A DNA stretch of 64,000 bases from Glutamicibacter sp. JL.03c (GTDB taxonomy: Bacteria > Actinomycetota > Actinomycetes > Actinomycetales > Micrococcaceae): assembly GCF_025854375.1 (NCBI RefSeq), contig NZ_CP107575.1, forward strand, positions 3,038,001-3,102,000. Reading direction: 5' to 3'. Position numbers and translations under genes: made by a program. Below the pieces are notes generated by a model. It saw only the letters and a list, made by a program, of their open reading frames with translations, searched no databases and had not been told where the DNA came from. Numbering within the stretch: the first letter of the stretch is position 1; every line of letters begins with the position of its first letter. Positions 53,024 to 61,562 of the stretch are shown here, in pieces.

Positions 53024-53211
53024 TACAAGTGTAGCGCGAATGTGACCTCTTACACCATGCTCCGCCACTCTTTTCCGCGAAGCCACCCCTGACCATGCCT
53101 GTTTTGAGCACAGCACCGGCAAGCCGCCCACGTAACCAAGGGTTCACGCGGGGCCGACGTAATTTACGTGCCGGACACAGAAGCGCCGAACCCGGCGAAA
53201 CATCGGCTCCA

Positions 53212-53217
53212 TAAGCT
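53212..53217 (+). promoter_or_regulatory. -10 box of a leaderless NCS1 permease transcript
   Basis: TAAGCT, 7 nt, then ATG at 53225; no ribosome site. Confidence 0.5.
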
Positions 53218-53224
53218 CAGGCAC

Positions 53225-54922
53225 ATGACAGCGACGAATGAACAACAGCAGGCACCGGCCATCACTTCCGGCGGAACCAGTCAGGGGCAACTGAACGCCG
53301 CCAAGGAATCCCTGGAGGACTACACGCTTCGATTCGCCCCACGTTCCTACCGCCGATGGGTTCCGTCGGTGGTGGCCACCAGCGCCCTGGGCGGCATCGC
53401 CTACCTAGCCGACTTCTCCATCGGCGCGAACATCGCTCTGGCCCACGGCACGGCGAGCGCAGTCACCGGCGTGCTGATCGCCGCGGTGATCATCTTCGTA
53501 ACCGGCTTCCCGCTGGCCTACTACGCGGCCCGCTACAACCTTGATCTGGATCTGATCACCCGCGGTTCCGGTTTCGGCTACTACGGTTCAATCGTCACCA
53601 ACGTCATTTTCGCCACCTTCACCTTCATCTTCTTCGCCCTCGAAGGCGCCATCATGGCCCAGGGGCTGGAACTGGGCCTGGGCATACCGAAACCGCTGGG
53701 CTATGCGATTTCAACCCTCATGGTCATCCCGCTGGTCATTTACGGCATGAAAACCCTGGCCAAGCTGCAGGTCTGGACCACGCCACTGTGGCTGATCCTG
53801 ATGGTTGTCCCCATGGTCTACCTCGTCGCCACCCACCCGGAATCCGTCGATACCTTCGTGAACTACGCCGGCGAGCAGGGCAATGGCCAGGGCGTGAACT
53901 TCGCTTCGGCCATGCTCGCCGCAGGCGTTTGCCTTTCCCTGATGGCGCAGATCGCCGAGCAGATCGACTACCTGCGCTTCATGCCGCCCAAGACCGCCGC
54001 CAACGCCCGCAGCTGGTGGACCGCCGTGATCCTCGGCGGCCCGGGCTGGGTCATCTTCGGTGCCATCAAGCAGATCACCGGCATGTTCATCGCCGTCTAC
54101 CTGATCGCCACGCTGGACCCGCAAGCTTCGGCCACCGCCAATGAACCGGTCCACCAGTTCCTCGGCGTGTATCGGGAAATGATGCCAGCCTGGCTGGCCA
54201 TGAGCCTGGCCGTGATCCTCGTGGTCATCTCGCAGATCAAGATCAACGTCACCAACGCCTACTCCGGTTCGCTGGCATGGACCAACTCCTTTACCCGCGT
54301 CACCAAGACCTACCCGGGCCGCATGGTGTTCGTGCTGGTGAACCTAGGGATCGCACTGATTCTCATGGAATCAAACATGTTCGATTTCCTGAACACCGTG
54401 CTCGGCTTCTACGCGAACTGCGCCATGGCATGGGTGGTCACGGTAGCCAGCGACATCGCCATCAACAAGTACCTGCTCAAGCTCTCCCCCAAGGTTCCGG
54501 AGTTCCGCCGCGGCATGCTCTACGCGGTGAACCCGGTGGGCTTCATTTCGATGCTCGTCTCCGCCATCGCCTCCATTGCAGTGTTCTTCGGGCTGCTTGG
54601 CCCGCAGATCCAGCCTTTCAGCCCGCTGGTGGCCGTCGGCCTGGCACTGCTGCTGCCACCGGTGCTGGCCATCATCACCAAGGGCCGCTACTACCTGCGC
54701 CGCGGCGATGACGGCATCGACAGCCCGCTCCTGGATGCCGACGGCAACCCGAGCGATAAGCTGTACACCTGCTGCGTGACCGGCCTGCGCTTCGAACGCC
54801 CGGACATGCTGGCCTCCGCAGTGCCCGGCCCTAACGGGGAGAAGCAGTACATCTCCTCGCTGGCCCTGGCCACCGACCGCACCGGCGAGCACCTGCTGCC
54901 GGCTGATCCACCGATCCGCTAA
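53225..54922 (+). CDS. NCS1 family permease with a C-terminal cytoplasmic extension
   Basis: 565 residues, twelve helices in the CodB-like pattern (SLEDYTLRFAPRSYRRW opening; FSIGANIALAHGTASA near 70; QIAEQIDYLRFMPP near 240; NVTNAYSGSLAWTNSF near 340). After the last helix (about 475) come some 70 hydrophilic residues with CCVTGLRFERPDM, unusual for nucleobase transporters. Placed divergently from an aromatic hydroxylase, so it may carry an aromatic acid rather than a nucleobase (inference). I start at the leaderless ATG 53225; the frame is open from 53168. Confidence 0.85.
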   Translation: MTATNEQQQAPAITSGGTSQGQLNAAKESLEDYTLRFAPRSYRRWVPSVVATSALGGIAYLADFSIGANIALAHGTASAVTGVLIAAVIIFVTGFPLAYYAARYNLDLDLITRGSGFGYYGSIVTNVIFATFTFIFFALEGAIMAQGLELGLGIPKPLGYAISTLMVIPLVIYGMKTLAKLQVWTTPLWLILMVVPMVYLVATHPESVDTFVNYAGEQGNGQGVNFASAMLAAGVCLSLMAQIAEQIDYLRFMPPKTAANARSWWTAVILGGPGWVIFGAIKQITGMFIAVYLIATLDPQASATANEPVHQFLGVYREMMPAWLAMSLAVILVVISQIKINVTNAYSGSLAWTNSFTRVTKTYPGRMVFVLVNLGIALILMESNMFDFLNTVLGFYANCAMAWVVTVASDIAINKYLLKLSPKVPEFRRGMLYAVNPVGFISMLVSAIASIAVFFGLLGPQIQPFSPLVAVGLALLLPPVLAIITKGRYYLRRGDDGIDSPLLDADGNPSDKLYTCCVTGLRFERPDMLASAVPGPNGEKQYISSLALATDRTGEHLLPADPPIR

Positions 54923-54958
54923 TTCAGGACCCCGGTTCGAAATGATCAATCTCCACTA

Positions 54959-54987
54959 GAGGCAGGCTAAACGACGTAGCCAGCCTC
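54959..54987 (+). terminator. Terminator after the NCS1 permease gene
   Basis: 11-bp arms with one mismatch (GAGGCAGGCTA/TAGCCAGCCTC), 7-nt loop, followed by TGTTTCTT. Confidence 0.65.
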
Positions 54988-55114
54988 CAGTGTTTCTTAA
55001 ACGACCGATATGAAATTCCGCATTCCCGCAGTGAGCTAGGCTGTGAGCAAGAAAATGAACACTGCCAGAAGTACCTTGCCGGGCCAACGGCGGGCGGGAT
55101 GAAATGATGAAGCA

Positions 55115-55783
55115 ATGACCAAATCCACCGAAGGCGGATCCCAGACCTTGGGCCGCGGGCTCGAAGCCCTGACCCTCATTGGCGAATCGGCGGCACCCAT
55201 CAGCGTGGCCGAACTGGCTGCCCAATTGGGGATCCACCGTTCCATGGCCTACCGCCTGGTCAAGACCTTTGAACAGTACGGCTTTGTTGAGCGCATGCCC
55301 TCCGGTGATTTGGAACTCGGCGCACGCCTTGGCGCTCTGGCCCGCAATGTGGCCAAGTCCCTGCAGTCGGCAGCGGCCCCGCATTTGGCCTCGGTATCCG
55401 ATGAACTTCGAATGACCGCGCTGCTCGTAGTCTTCGACGGCGAAGCTGCCGTCACCTTGAGCACCGCCGAGCCTCGCATGGCCGATGCCACGGTGGCACA
55501 GCGTCCGGGAACACGTCACCCCATTGATAATGGAGCGCCGGGACGGGTCATCCGCTCGCAGCTCAACCCGGAGCAGTATCCGGCCAAGGCCTTTGAGTTC
55601 AGCCACGACGAGGTGATCCCGGGGCTTCATTCCATCGCCGTACCGCTGCTGTTGCCGCAGGGCAAGCCGGCGGCCATTGCGGTGATCTACCCGCCGCTGG
55701 AATTGGATGAAAACCATATCGCCCAGGTACTCGCCACAGCCGCCGAGCGCATCTCTGCTGCTCTGGGAATCCGGCTGAAGTAA
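55115..55783 (+). CDS. IclR-family transcriptional regulator
   Basis: 222 residues, a little shorter than usual. Winged helix at about 8-70 (LGRGLEALTLIGESAAPISVAELAAQLGIHRSMAYRLVKTFEQYGFVER) and a GAF-like effector domain with LHSIAVPLLLPQGKPAAIAVIYPP near the end. Next to the NCS1 permease and close to the hydroxylase; the inverted repeat at 52993 is a candidate target. Confidence 0.88.
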   Translation: MTKSTEGGSQTLGRGLEALTLIGESAAPISVAELAAQLGIHRSMAYRLVKTFEQYGFVERMPSGDLELGARLGALARNVAKSLQSAAAPHLASVSDELRMTALLVVFDGEAAVTLSTAEPRMADATVAQRPGTRHPIDNGAPGRVIRSQLNPEQYPAKAFEFSHDEVIPGLHSIAVPLLLPQGKPAAIAVIYPPLELDENHIAQVLATAAERISAALGIRLK

Positions 55784-55816
55784 ATACCTGAGCGATGGGT
55801 TGTACTGGTTTATCGC

Positions 55817-55981
55817 CTACGCGGTGCAGGCTTCATTGGAGCATCCGGCATCACGCGGCTTGTAGGTTTCCGTCCCTTCGACCTTTTCCCACACAACGTG
55901 ACGATGCTGACCGCACCGCTCGCATGAAGGAGCCAGGTAGGTGGCCCGCTCTTCCATCGTGTATGTCCGAAAATCACCCAT
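55817..55981 (-). CDS. Small zinc-ribbon-like protein, 54 residues
   Basis: ATG 55981 has AGGAGAGG at ideal distance. The product has two cysteine pairs, SCERCGQHRH (C-x2-C) and GCSNEACTA (C-x4-C), about 26 residues apart, which is a zinc-ribbon pattern. The frame ends with TAG at 55817. It is too short for most gene finders, but the ribosome site, intact frame and Cys spacing support it. Function unknown. Confidence 0.7.
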   Translation of the reverse strand: MGDFRTYTMEERATYLAPSCERCGQHRHVVWEKVEGTETYKPRDAGCSNEACTA

Positions 55982-56199
55982 CAGAACCTCTCCTAAACCA
56001 GCCTCGGATCAAGGATCCGGGGCATGCTGGACCTGCTTGGTGCCTACACTCTACGCGCGGATCGCATCACCGGCTAGAGTCGATTCCAAACAGTTACCCA
56101 CACCCCGGCAAGCAGCATTACTGATGACCTGCGACACTGGTGCCGTGCCCCAGCACAAGCCGCTTCGCTACCCTTCGTACGCCCCGGAAAGAAGACGTC

Positions 56200-56967
56200 A
56201 TGAGCACCTCTGAACAAAAGCTTCAGCGACTGAAAGAACGCATCGCGCTGCTGTTGAACAAGGCGGAAAACACCAACTTCCCGGCAGAGGCCCAGACCTT
56301 CCAGGAACACGCCGAACGGCTCATGGTCCGTTATGGAATTGGGCGCGCCGAATTGGATGCCCAGCCCATTGGTCCTGGCAAGAAGAAGGAACCAATCGTT
56401 GAAGAGCACTTCGATATGCGCGGCACCTACCGGCTGGGCCAACGCGACGGGCTGTCCTCCGTTGGCCATGCCTTCAGGACCGTCACGATGTTGCAGACGA
56501 ACTATTCGAACTTCTGCCGTTTGTACATCATCGGCCACGAGTCCGACGTGAGCACCGTGAAAAATCTCTTCTCTTCATTGGTGATCCAGGCCAGCGTGGC
56601 GATGAGCCATTGGTGGAGCGAAGAAGGCAAATATCTGGCATGGGATCGGACCGATTCCGAAAAGGTCATCGAGCGCCGCGAGTTCCAGCGCAGTTTCTAC
56701 CTGCAGGTGGCCGAACGCATCCGCGGGCTCTACCAGGAAGAAAGCCAGCACAGCGGCAGCGGCACCGAATTGGTCCTGGTGAGTCGCAAAGAGCAGGTCG
56801 ATGACTTTGTCAGCGAAAAATACCCGTTTCTTCGCCGCAGCCGAAACCGCGCCGCCACCGGCAGTTTGAACGCTGCTTTAGCTGGCCGGGTCGCCGGCAG
56901 CCGAGCCGATCTTGGTTTTGGAAAAGACGTCGAATTCAACGGGACCGCGGGAGAAGTAGCCAGCTAG
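56200..56967 (+). CDS. DUF2786 domain protein
   Basis: 255 residues. LKERIALLLNKAENTNFPAEAQTFQEHAERLMVRYGI at the N-terminus is the DUF2786 motif; the remainder is helix-rich with a basic end. Family function unknown; relatives occur in actinobacteria, sometimes near mobile DNA. AAGAAG lies 5 nt before ATG 56200; an open frame upstream has no ribosome site. Confidence 0.83.
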   Translation: MSTSEQKLQRLKERIALLLNKAENTNFPAEAQTFQEHAERLMVRYGIGRAELDAQPIGPGKKKEPIVEEHFDMRGTYRLGQRDGLSSVGHAFRTVTMLQTNYSNFCRLYIIGHESDVSTVKNLFSSLVIQASVAMSHWWSEEGKYLAWDRTDSEKVIERREFQRSFYLQVAERIRGLYQEESQHSGSGTELVLVSRKEQVDDFVSEKYPFLRRSRNRAATGSLNAALAGRVAGSRADLGFGKDVEFNGTAGEVAS

Positions 56968-56979
56968 CACGCAGGGCGT

Positions 56980-58152
56980 CTACGGATTTTGAAGGCGTGC
57001 GTTCAGCCGATCCACCTCGTCCAAGACGTCCACAGCCGCCCAAGCACGATAACGTTTGCTCTGTGAAACAAGAGTGAGCACCCCGCACTCCACGAGTTGG
57101 TCCAACGCATAGTAGACAGATGTTTCTTTGACGCCAGCAAAAACCGAGGCCTGGTACGAGTCGATCACGGGATAATCTAGCAACTTTCCAATGATCTTAT
57201 CCGCCGCGCTATTCCGGCTAGTGCCAGCAAGCGCGCGCCATTCATCGGGCAAGGCGCGTAGGGCTTCGATGGATTCATTCGAGGATTCAACTGCGTGGAT
57301 AGCTGACCGGCACAGGTAGAGAACAAATTCGGTCACTTCTCCACGTCTGTAATTGTTGACGAGTTCAAAGTACCGACTTACGTTTGCCACCATTGCTGAA
57401 GCAATTGGGATGACAGGACCCGTTGTCAGATTCCGTCTTCTCAGAATGGCTCCTATGAGAGCGCGACCTATTCGACCGTTTCCGTCGGTAAATGGGTGAA
57501 TAGATTCAAACTGGGCGTGAGCTACCGCAGCTTGGACCATAACGGGAACGTCGTCACGATTTGCGTACTGAAGCAAATCCTCAAGCAATTCCGGCACCAT
57601 CTCGTAAGGAGGTGGGACATGTACTGCGCCACGCGGCGAGTAGTCTGAACCGCCTATCCAGTTCTGTACGTCACGAATTTTGCCGGCGTATCTGGCGTCG
57701 ACTGGGTCATCTTTCATGAGGATGCGGTGCGCTTCAAGCACCGAGTCCAGAGAAATAGCTCCGTCGCTAGCACGCTCAATCATCTTTTGAATAGCCATCG
57801 TGGCTGCGACTATTGAATGGGCTTCTTTGCTTGCCTTGAGCCCAGCAGTGGCCTTTGCGAAGTCATTACGTTCGGCATTAACATGTTCGATTTTGGAGGA
57901 TGAGACCGCTTCACTCCTCAGAAGAAACCCACTAACAGCTGCCAGCTGATGCCCAGATTCATTGTTGAGCGACGCAATCTTGGCAGTCGCCTTCTCCGAT
58001 TCCAGAATCACTTCCATTGTCGGCGCATAGTCCAACGAAGCGATTTTTGGCGGGATAGCTACCTTGATCTCGTCGACCATCCGGTCTTCGCGTGGCACTC
58101 TACCGGCGGGGGACCATGCTCGGGTCTCTTCTTCATGAGCCGGCCAATTCAT
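56980..58152 (-). CDS. Fic family AMP-transferase with C-terminal winged helix
   Basis: 390 residues. Fic_N domain, then the catalytic motif HPFTDGNGRIGR near residue 218 and the flap region SDYSPRGAVHVPPP near 170. The N-terminal inhibitory-helix motif reads SSSKIEHVN where most relatives have SSxIEG. The C-terminal 70 residues (VIDSYQASVFAGVKETSVYYALDQLVECGVLTL) form a winged helix, so the protein may bind DNA. Codon use is AT-richer than its neighbours, and an AT-rich palindrome precedes it. GGGAG before ATG. Modifies proteins with AMP or other nucleotides; target unknown. Confidence 0.88.
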   Translation of the reverse strand: MNWPAHEEETRAWSPAGRVPREDRMVDEIKVAIPPKIASLDYAPTMEVILESEKATAKIASLNNESGHQLAAVSGFLLRSEAVSSSKIEHVNAERNDFAKATAGLKASKEAHSIVAATMAIQKMIERASDGAISLDSVLEAHRILMKDDPVDARYAGKIRDVQNWIGGSDYSPRGAVHVPPPYEMVPELLEDLLQYANRDDVPVMVQAAVAHAQFESIHPFTDGNGRIGRALIGAILRRRNLTTGPVIPIASAMVANVSRYFELVNNYRRGEVTEFVLYLCRSAIHAVESSNESIEALRALPDEWRALAGTSRNSAADKIIGKLLDYPVIDSYQASVFAGVKETSVYYALDQLVECGVLTLVSQSKRYRAWAAVDVLDEVDRLNARLQNP

Positions 58153-58186
58153 GGTTCTCCCTGAAAAATTTTTCGAGTTAGGATTT

Positions 58187-58221
58187 CTTACTCTAAATTT
58201 TACCCCAAAATTCCGAGTTAG
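58187..58221. promoter_or_regulatory. AT-rich inverted repeat before the Fic gene
   Basis: CTTACTCTAAATTTT, 5-bp spacer, AAAATTCCGAGTTAG: 15-bp arms with three mismatches. The half CGAGTTAG occurs again at 58174, 40 bp away. Likely an operator, possibly for the Fic protein's own winged helix. Confidence 0.55.
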
Positions 58222-58290
58222 ATTCTCTAAGTGGGAATTTTCGGTGGATAGGTCTCAACGGGCTCGCCCGTGAAAGGTAGAGGTACGGCA

Positions 58291-58316
58291 AAGGGCCGTC
58301 CCGAAGAACGACCCTT
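58291..58316 (-). terminator. Hairpin after the YqeY-domain gene
   Basis: 9-bp arms with one mismatch (AAGGGCCGT/ACGACCCTT), 15 bp after the stop codon on the minus strand. Confidence 0.5.
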
Positions 58317-58331
58317 CATGCCAGCCGGAGA

Positions 58332-58790
58332 TTAGCCCAGCTTGGCGCGAACCATCTGCGAGACAGCCTTGCCATCAAAACGGCCAGCAATTTCGGCGCC
58401 AACCAATTTCATCGCCTGGCCCATATCCTTCATGGTCAGCTCATGATCCGCCGCGAGCTCAGCCATGACCTTGTCCACGATGCCCTGGGCTTCTGCCTCA
58501 TCAAGCATTTTCGGCAGGTAAGTCGAGATGAACGCCGCCTCGGCCAGCTCCCGTTCCGCAAGATCCGCACGACCGTCCTTGGCAGCCAGCGCCGCGGTTT
58601 CCTCGCGATTGCCCACTTCCTTGCGCAACAGGTTCTCGACGTCCTGGTCGTTGAGTTCGCTGGGGTTCTTGCCCGACTTCTCCCTGGTGCCAATGGCGCT
58701 GAGGATATTGCGCAGGGTGGTTTTCTCCAGCTCGTTTCCTGCCTTCAGGTGGACGATGCTGTCTTCGCGCAGTCGATCTTTCAAACTCAT
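58332..58790 (-). CDS. GatB/YqeY domain protein
   Basis: 152 residues, stand-alone YqeY: LKDRLREDSIVHLKAGNELEKTTLRNILSAI start, DVENLLRKEVGNREE middle, and MKDMGQAMKLVGAEIAGRFDGKAVSQMVRAKL end. This domain is the tail of the GatB subunit of tRNA amidotransferases and binds tRNA; the stand-alone form has no proven function. Complete. Confidence 0.92.
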   Translation of the reverse strand: MSLKDRLREDSIVHLKAGNELEKTTLRNILSAIGTREKSGKNPSELNDQDVENLLRKEVGNREETAALAAKDGRADLAERELAEAAFISTYLPKMLDEAEAQGIVDKVMAELAADHELTMKDMGQAMKLVGAEIAGRFDGKAVSQMVRAKLG

Positions 58791-58862
58791 GGGGGTCTCG
58801 CTTTCAAAGTACGTGTGGTTGAAACTCTACCCGCTGGCAGCTCTGATTCTTTCCCGCTTTGG

Positions 58863-58868
58863 TACGGT
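58863..58868 (+). promoter_or_regulatory. -10 box of a leaderless DUF4232-protein transcript
   Basis: TACGGT, 6 nt, then ATG at 58875. Confidence 0.5.
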
Positions 58869-58874
58869 AGCTAG

Positions 58875-60266
58875 ATGAAACCACTGCGGCTTGGCACGAT
58901 CATCGCGATACTCGTTCTCGCAGTGGCCGTCGTGCTTCTCTGGAAGCCATGGGATGTGCTCCAGCCCTGTAGTGCGCCCGAGGAGTACTGCGTTCTGGCT
59001 TCGGAGCTGGAGCACCGGGAAGGCATCGACTCGGCTGAGGTCGGTTTTGAAACCACCGCCATCGATGCCAAAGACGGAAACTCTTCACTGGCGTCATGGA
59101 CCGTGGAACTCGATGAAAGCCTCGATGCAGAACAAGCCGGCGAGATAGCGCAGTGGGCTTCATCCCGGATACGGACACTTGCCAGCGAGCAGTCCAAGGC
59201 GCACAGTTCGCTCCGTTTTGTCGCCGGGGAGCCGCAAGATTCAGCTATCCCGGATCTCGTGCTGTACCCGCTCGATGTCACCGACAGTGACGAGGTCAAA
59301 GAACGCATTATCCAAGCCTTTTCCCTGCTCAAGCTCGGAGCCCACAGCGTGGGACAAGGTTCCGCCGTGGCAAGGGACCTGCCGACGCTTGAGATCCTGG
59401 GCGATTACGCTGCCCAGCAGGAAATGCCCGTCACCCTGGCGCTCGAAGACTCTTCGCTGAGGTACAGCTCGGATCAGCGTTTGAATACCGCCGAGTTTGA
59501 TCTGGCTCTGGAAGCAGCCGGCCTCGATGGGGTGGACAGCGTGGTCTTTGATTCCGGTGGGCTATCGCTGCACACAAATCAAGAAGAAGATTCCCAAAAA
59601 ACCGGCAGGCTCAAAGACTGGTTGTCCCAGCATGCGCCGCTGGATGAACCGGTCGCGTTTACCCTCAGCAGCGCAGGTTATGCGAAGGTGACCGAAGGCT
59701 GGGTTGGCGGCAAGCTGCCTGAATCCCTCATCGCCCGCCCCGCCCGGTTGCCCGATGGCGTGGCACCGTGGCCGAAGGATCCTTCGGCCCCAGCCTGCGC
59801 CGCAGATGATGTGGAGCTGTCCCTCGGTGCTCCGGATGCCGCGGTGGGCTCCAGATACATGGCTTTGTATGCCAAGAACATCTCCACTGGATCCTGCGCA
59901 ATCCAGGGATACCCGCGGATAGAATTCCGCAACGCCCAAGGAGAGCAGCAGAAGGACATGGCTATCGAACCGATGGCAGACATCAGGGCCCAGCGCGTGG
60001 TGATCCCCGCGGGCGACAGCGTCTTGTCGGCCCTGAAGTGGAAGGCCATGTCCACCGCCAATGACCCGGATGAAACGACCATGCTGAGCGTTGCGGCGAG
60101 GACAGGTTTCGGGACGGTGGAGCTTACTCCAAGGCAGGGTGATTCGCCCGTGAGCCTGGATATCCTCGACGGCGGCCAAGTCGACCAAAGCCCCTGGCTC
60201 CAGGCCCTCGATGGCTGGCCGGTTCCCAGTGCTGTCGGCCAGCAACCGTCACGAGAACGTCCCTGA
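58875..60266 (+). CDS. Membrane-anchored DUF4232-like protein
   Basis: 463 residues: one N-terminal helix (about 6-24, LGTIIAILVLAVAVVLLW), a long extracytoplasmic part without recognised domain, then a C-terminal DUF4232-like beta-sandwich from about residue 310 (CAADDVELSLGAPDAAVG ... NISTGSCAIQGYP ... GDSVLSALKW). DUF4232 is common in actinobacterial surface proteins of unknown function. Leaderless ATG. A small hairpin (GCCCAG/CTGGGC, 60268-60284) separates it from the convergent ligase. Confidence 0.78.
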   Translation: MKPLRLGTIIAILVLAVAVVLLWKPWDVLQPCSAPEEYCVLASELEHREGIDSAEVGFETTAIDAKDGNSSLASWTVELDESLDAEQAGEIAQWASSRIRTLASEQSKAHSSLRFVAGEPQDSAIPDLVLYPLDVTDSDEVKERIIQAFSLLKLGAHSVGQGSAVARDLPTLEILGDYAAQQEMPVTLALEDSSLRYSSDQRLNTAEFDLALEAAGLDGVDSVVFDSGGLSLHTNQEEDSQKTGRLKDWLSQHAPLDEPVAFTLSSAGYAKVTEGWVGGKLPESLIARPARLPDGVAPWPKDPSAPACAADDVELSLGAPDAAVGSRYMALYAKNISTGSCAIQGYPRIEFRNAQGEQQKDMAIEPMADIRAQRVVIPAGDSVLSALKWKAMSTANDPDETTMLSVAARTGFGTVELTPRQGDSPVSLDILDGGQVDQSPWLQALDGWPVPSAVGQQPSRERP

Positions 60267-60274
60267 GCCCAGGA

Positions 60275-61549
60275 TTACTGGGCGCGCGGCGGGAACTTCT
60301 TGTACTTGCGGTAATGGTTGACCGCATTCAGTACCAGGTAGAGCTTGCGGCGTGGGTTGTTTTCCGCCGAGTACTTCAGCGGGTTGGATACCTTGCCCGC
60401 CTTGAGAAGCGCGGCGGCCTTCTTGCCGGTCTCGCTGTCGAGGAATCGGCGCAACAGGTGATGAGGCAGAACGGTGAAGAGCTGCTCTCGGCGTAGCTGC
60501 AGTATCCCGGCCGCGGTTTCCATGACGGCGTCGGTGTGCGGATCAGCAGCATCGAAGTCGGCGCCGAGGAACTCGGTGACGTAGAAACGCGCCGGGTTCA
60601 CGCCAGCAGCGGTGAGGTAGAAGTGGTTCCGGCCCAGGCGCGGGTTGATTTCGAAGAACTTGATCTTCCCATCCCGGCGGTCATGCTTCGCATCGATCAT
60701 CGCGATGCCGCGCCAGCCCAGTTCTTCGAGCATGCGGGCGCCATCGGCGGCCATCTGGTCGTTCTGCCCGGTCACGATTGCGGCCGAGTTGCCCAGTACC
60801 AGCGGCGCATGCTCCTCGATGACCACTTCACCGTAGCCGGCAAAGATGACCTTGCCGTCCTGGGTGGCGAAGTAGGTGCATAGGCGCATGGCGTCGTCCC
60901 CGCCGGGGACATATTCCTGCAGGATGTAGCCGGAACTGTAGCCGCTGCCATCGATTTTGCCCAGCAGGGTTTCCAGCTCGGCGCGGGAGTTGATGGTGTG
61001 GATCTTCTGCTTGCCCTCGAACTTCGCCGCGATCCAGTCCCCCGAGCTGGAAGGCTTGCCGATCACCGGATAGGTGAGGTCCTTGGCCATGCTTTCCAGA
61101 TCGGAGCCCGGATAGTACACGGCGGTGCGCGGGTGGGCGATGTCCAGCTTCTCGGCCAGGGCGTAGAAGTTCTCCTTCAACGCGGCCGCTTCGATGGTCT
61201 CCAATTCCGGGTAGGGAATCACGTACTGGGCTTCGAGCTGCCCGCGGTGCTTGGCAATGAGCATGATGTGGAAGTCCAGCGATCCGAAGAGCATCAGCGG
61301 GCGCCCGGATTCTGCCTTCAGCTCGGTGGCCAGATCCCGCAGCGCCGCCACGACGCGGGTCTCGTCAGCCATGGAACCGATGGGGCGCAGTTCGATGGCT
61401 ACCGAATGCTCGATGACCCCGTTGCCGGCGGCAGGGAGCACGACCGAACGCACGCCGTAGGCCTCGTAGAATTCGCGGGCCAGGGTGTAGGTGCCGATAT
61501 CGCCGCCGAGGATGACGGGGACGAATGGCTGGGTTGGATCAATTGCCAC
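60275..61549 (-). CDS. ATP-grasp carboxylate-amine ligase, probable peptidoglycan bridge enzyme
   Basis: 424 residues. ATP-grasp fold: TYPVIGKPSSSGDWI near 155-170 (ATP-binding Lys), LQEYVPGGDDAM near 205, and FFEINPRLGRNHFYL near 290 (metal-binding Glu/Asn). Resembles D-aspartate ligases that add an acidic amino acid to the peptidoglycan stem. It directly follows a FemAB-type gene (13-bp gap), so it may add Glu or Asp to the interpeptide bridge, as known for A4-type walls of this group (inference). Confidence 0.8.
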   Translation of the reverse strand: MAIDPTQPFVPVILGGDIGTYTLAREFYEAYGVRSVVLPAAGNGVIEHSVAIELRPIGSMADETRVVAALRDLATELKAESGRPLMLFGSLDFHIMLIAKHRGQLEAQYVIPYPELETIEAAALKENFYALAEKLDIAHPRTAVYYPGSDLESMAKDLTYPVIGKPSSSGDWIAAKFEGKQKIHTINSRAELETLLGKIDGSGYSSGYILQEYVPGGDDAMRLCTYFATQDGKVIFAGYGEVVIEEHAPLVLGNSAAIVTGQNDQMAADGARMLEELGWRGIAMIDAKHDRRDGKIKFFEINPRLGRNHFYLTAAGVNPARFYVTEFLGADFDAADPHTDAVMETAAGILQLRREQLFTVLPHHLLRRFLDSETGKKAAALLKAGKVSNPLKYSAENNPRRKLYLVLNAVNHYRKYKKFPPRAQ

Positions 61550-61562
61550 AGTGCTGGATTCC

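Noticed and set aside
51207-53045. 612-codon plus-strand open frame opposite the aromatic hydroxylase
   Set aside because: Shadow frame; the opposite strand has a complete recognised enzyme.
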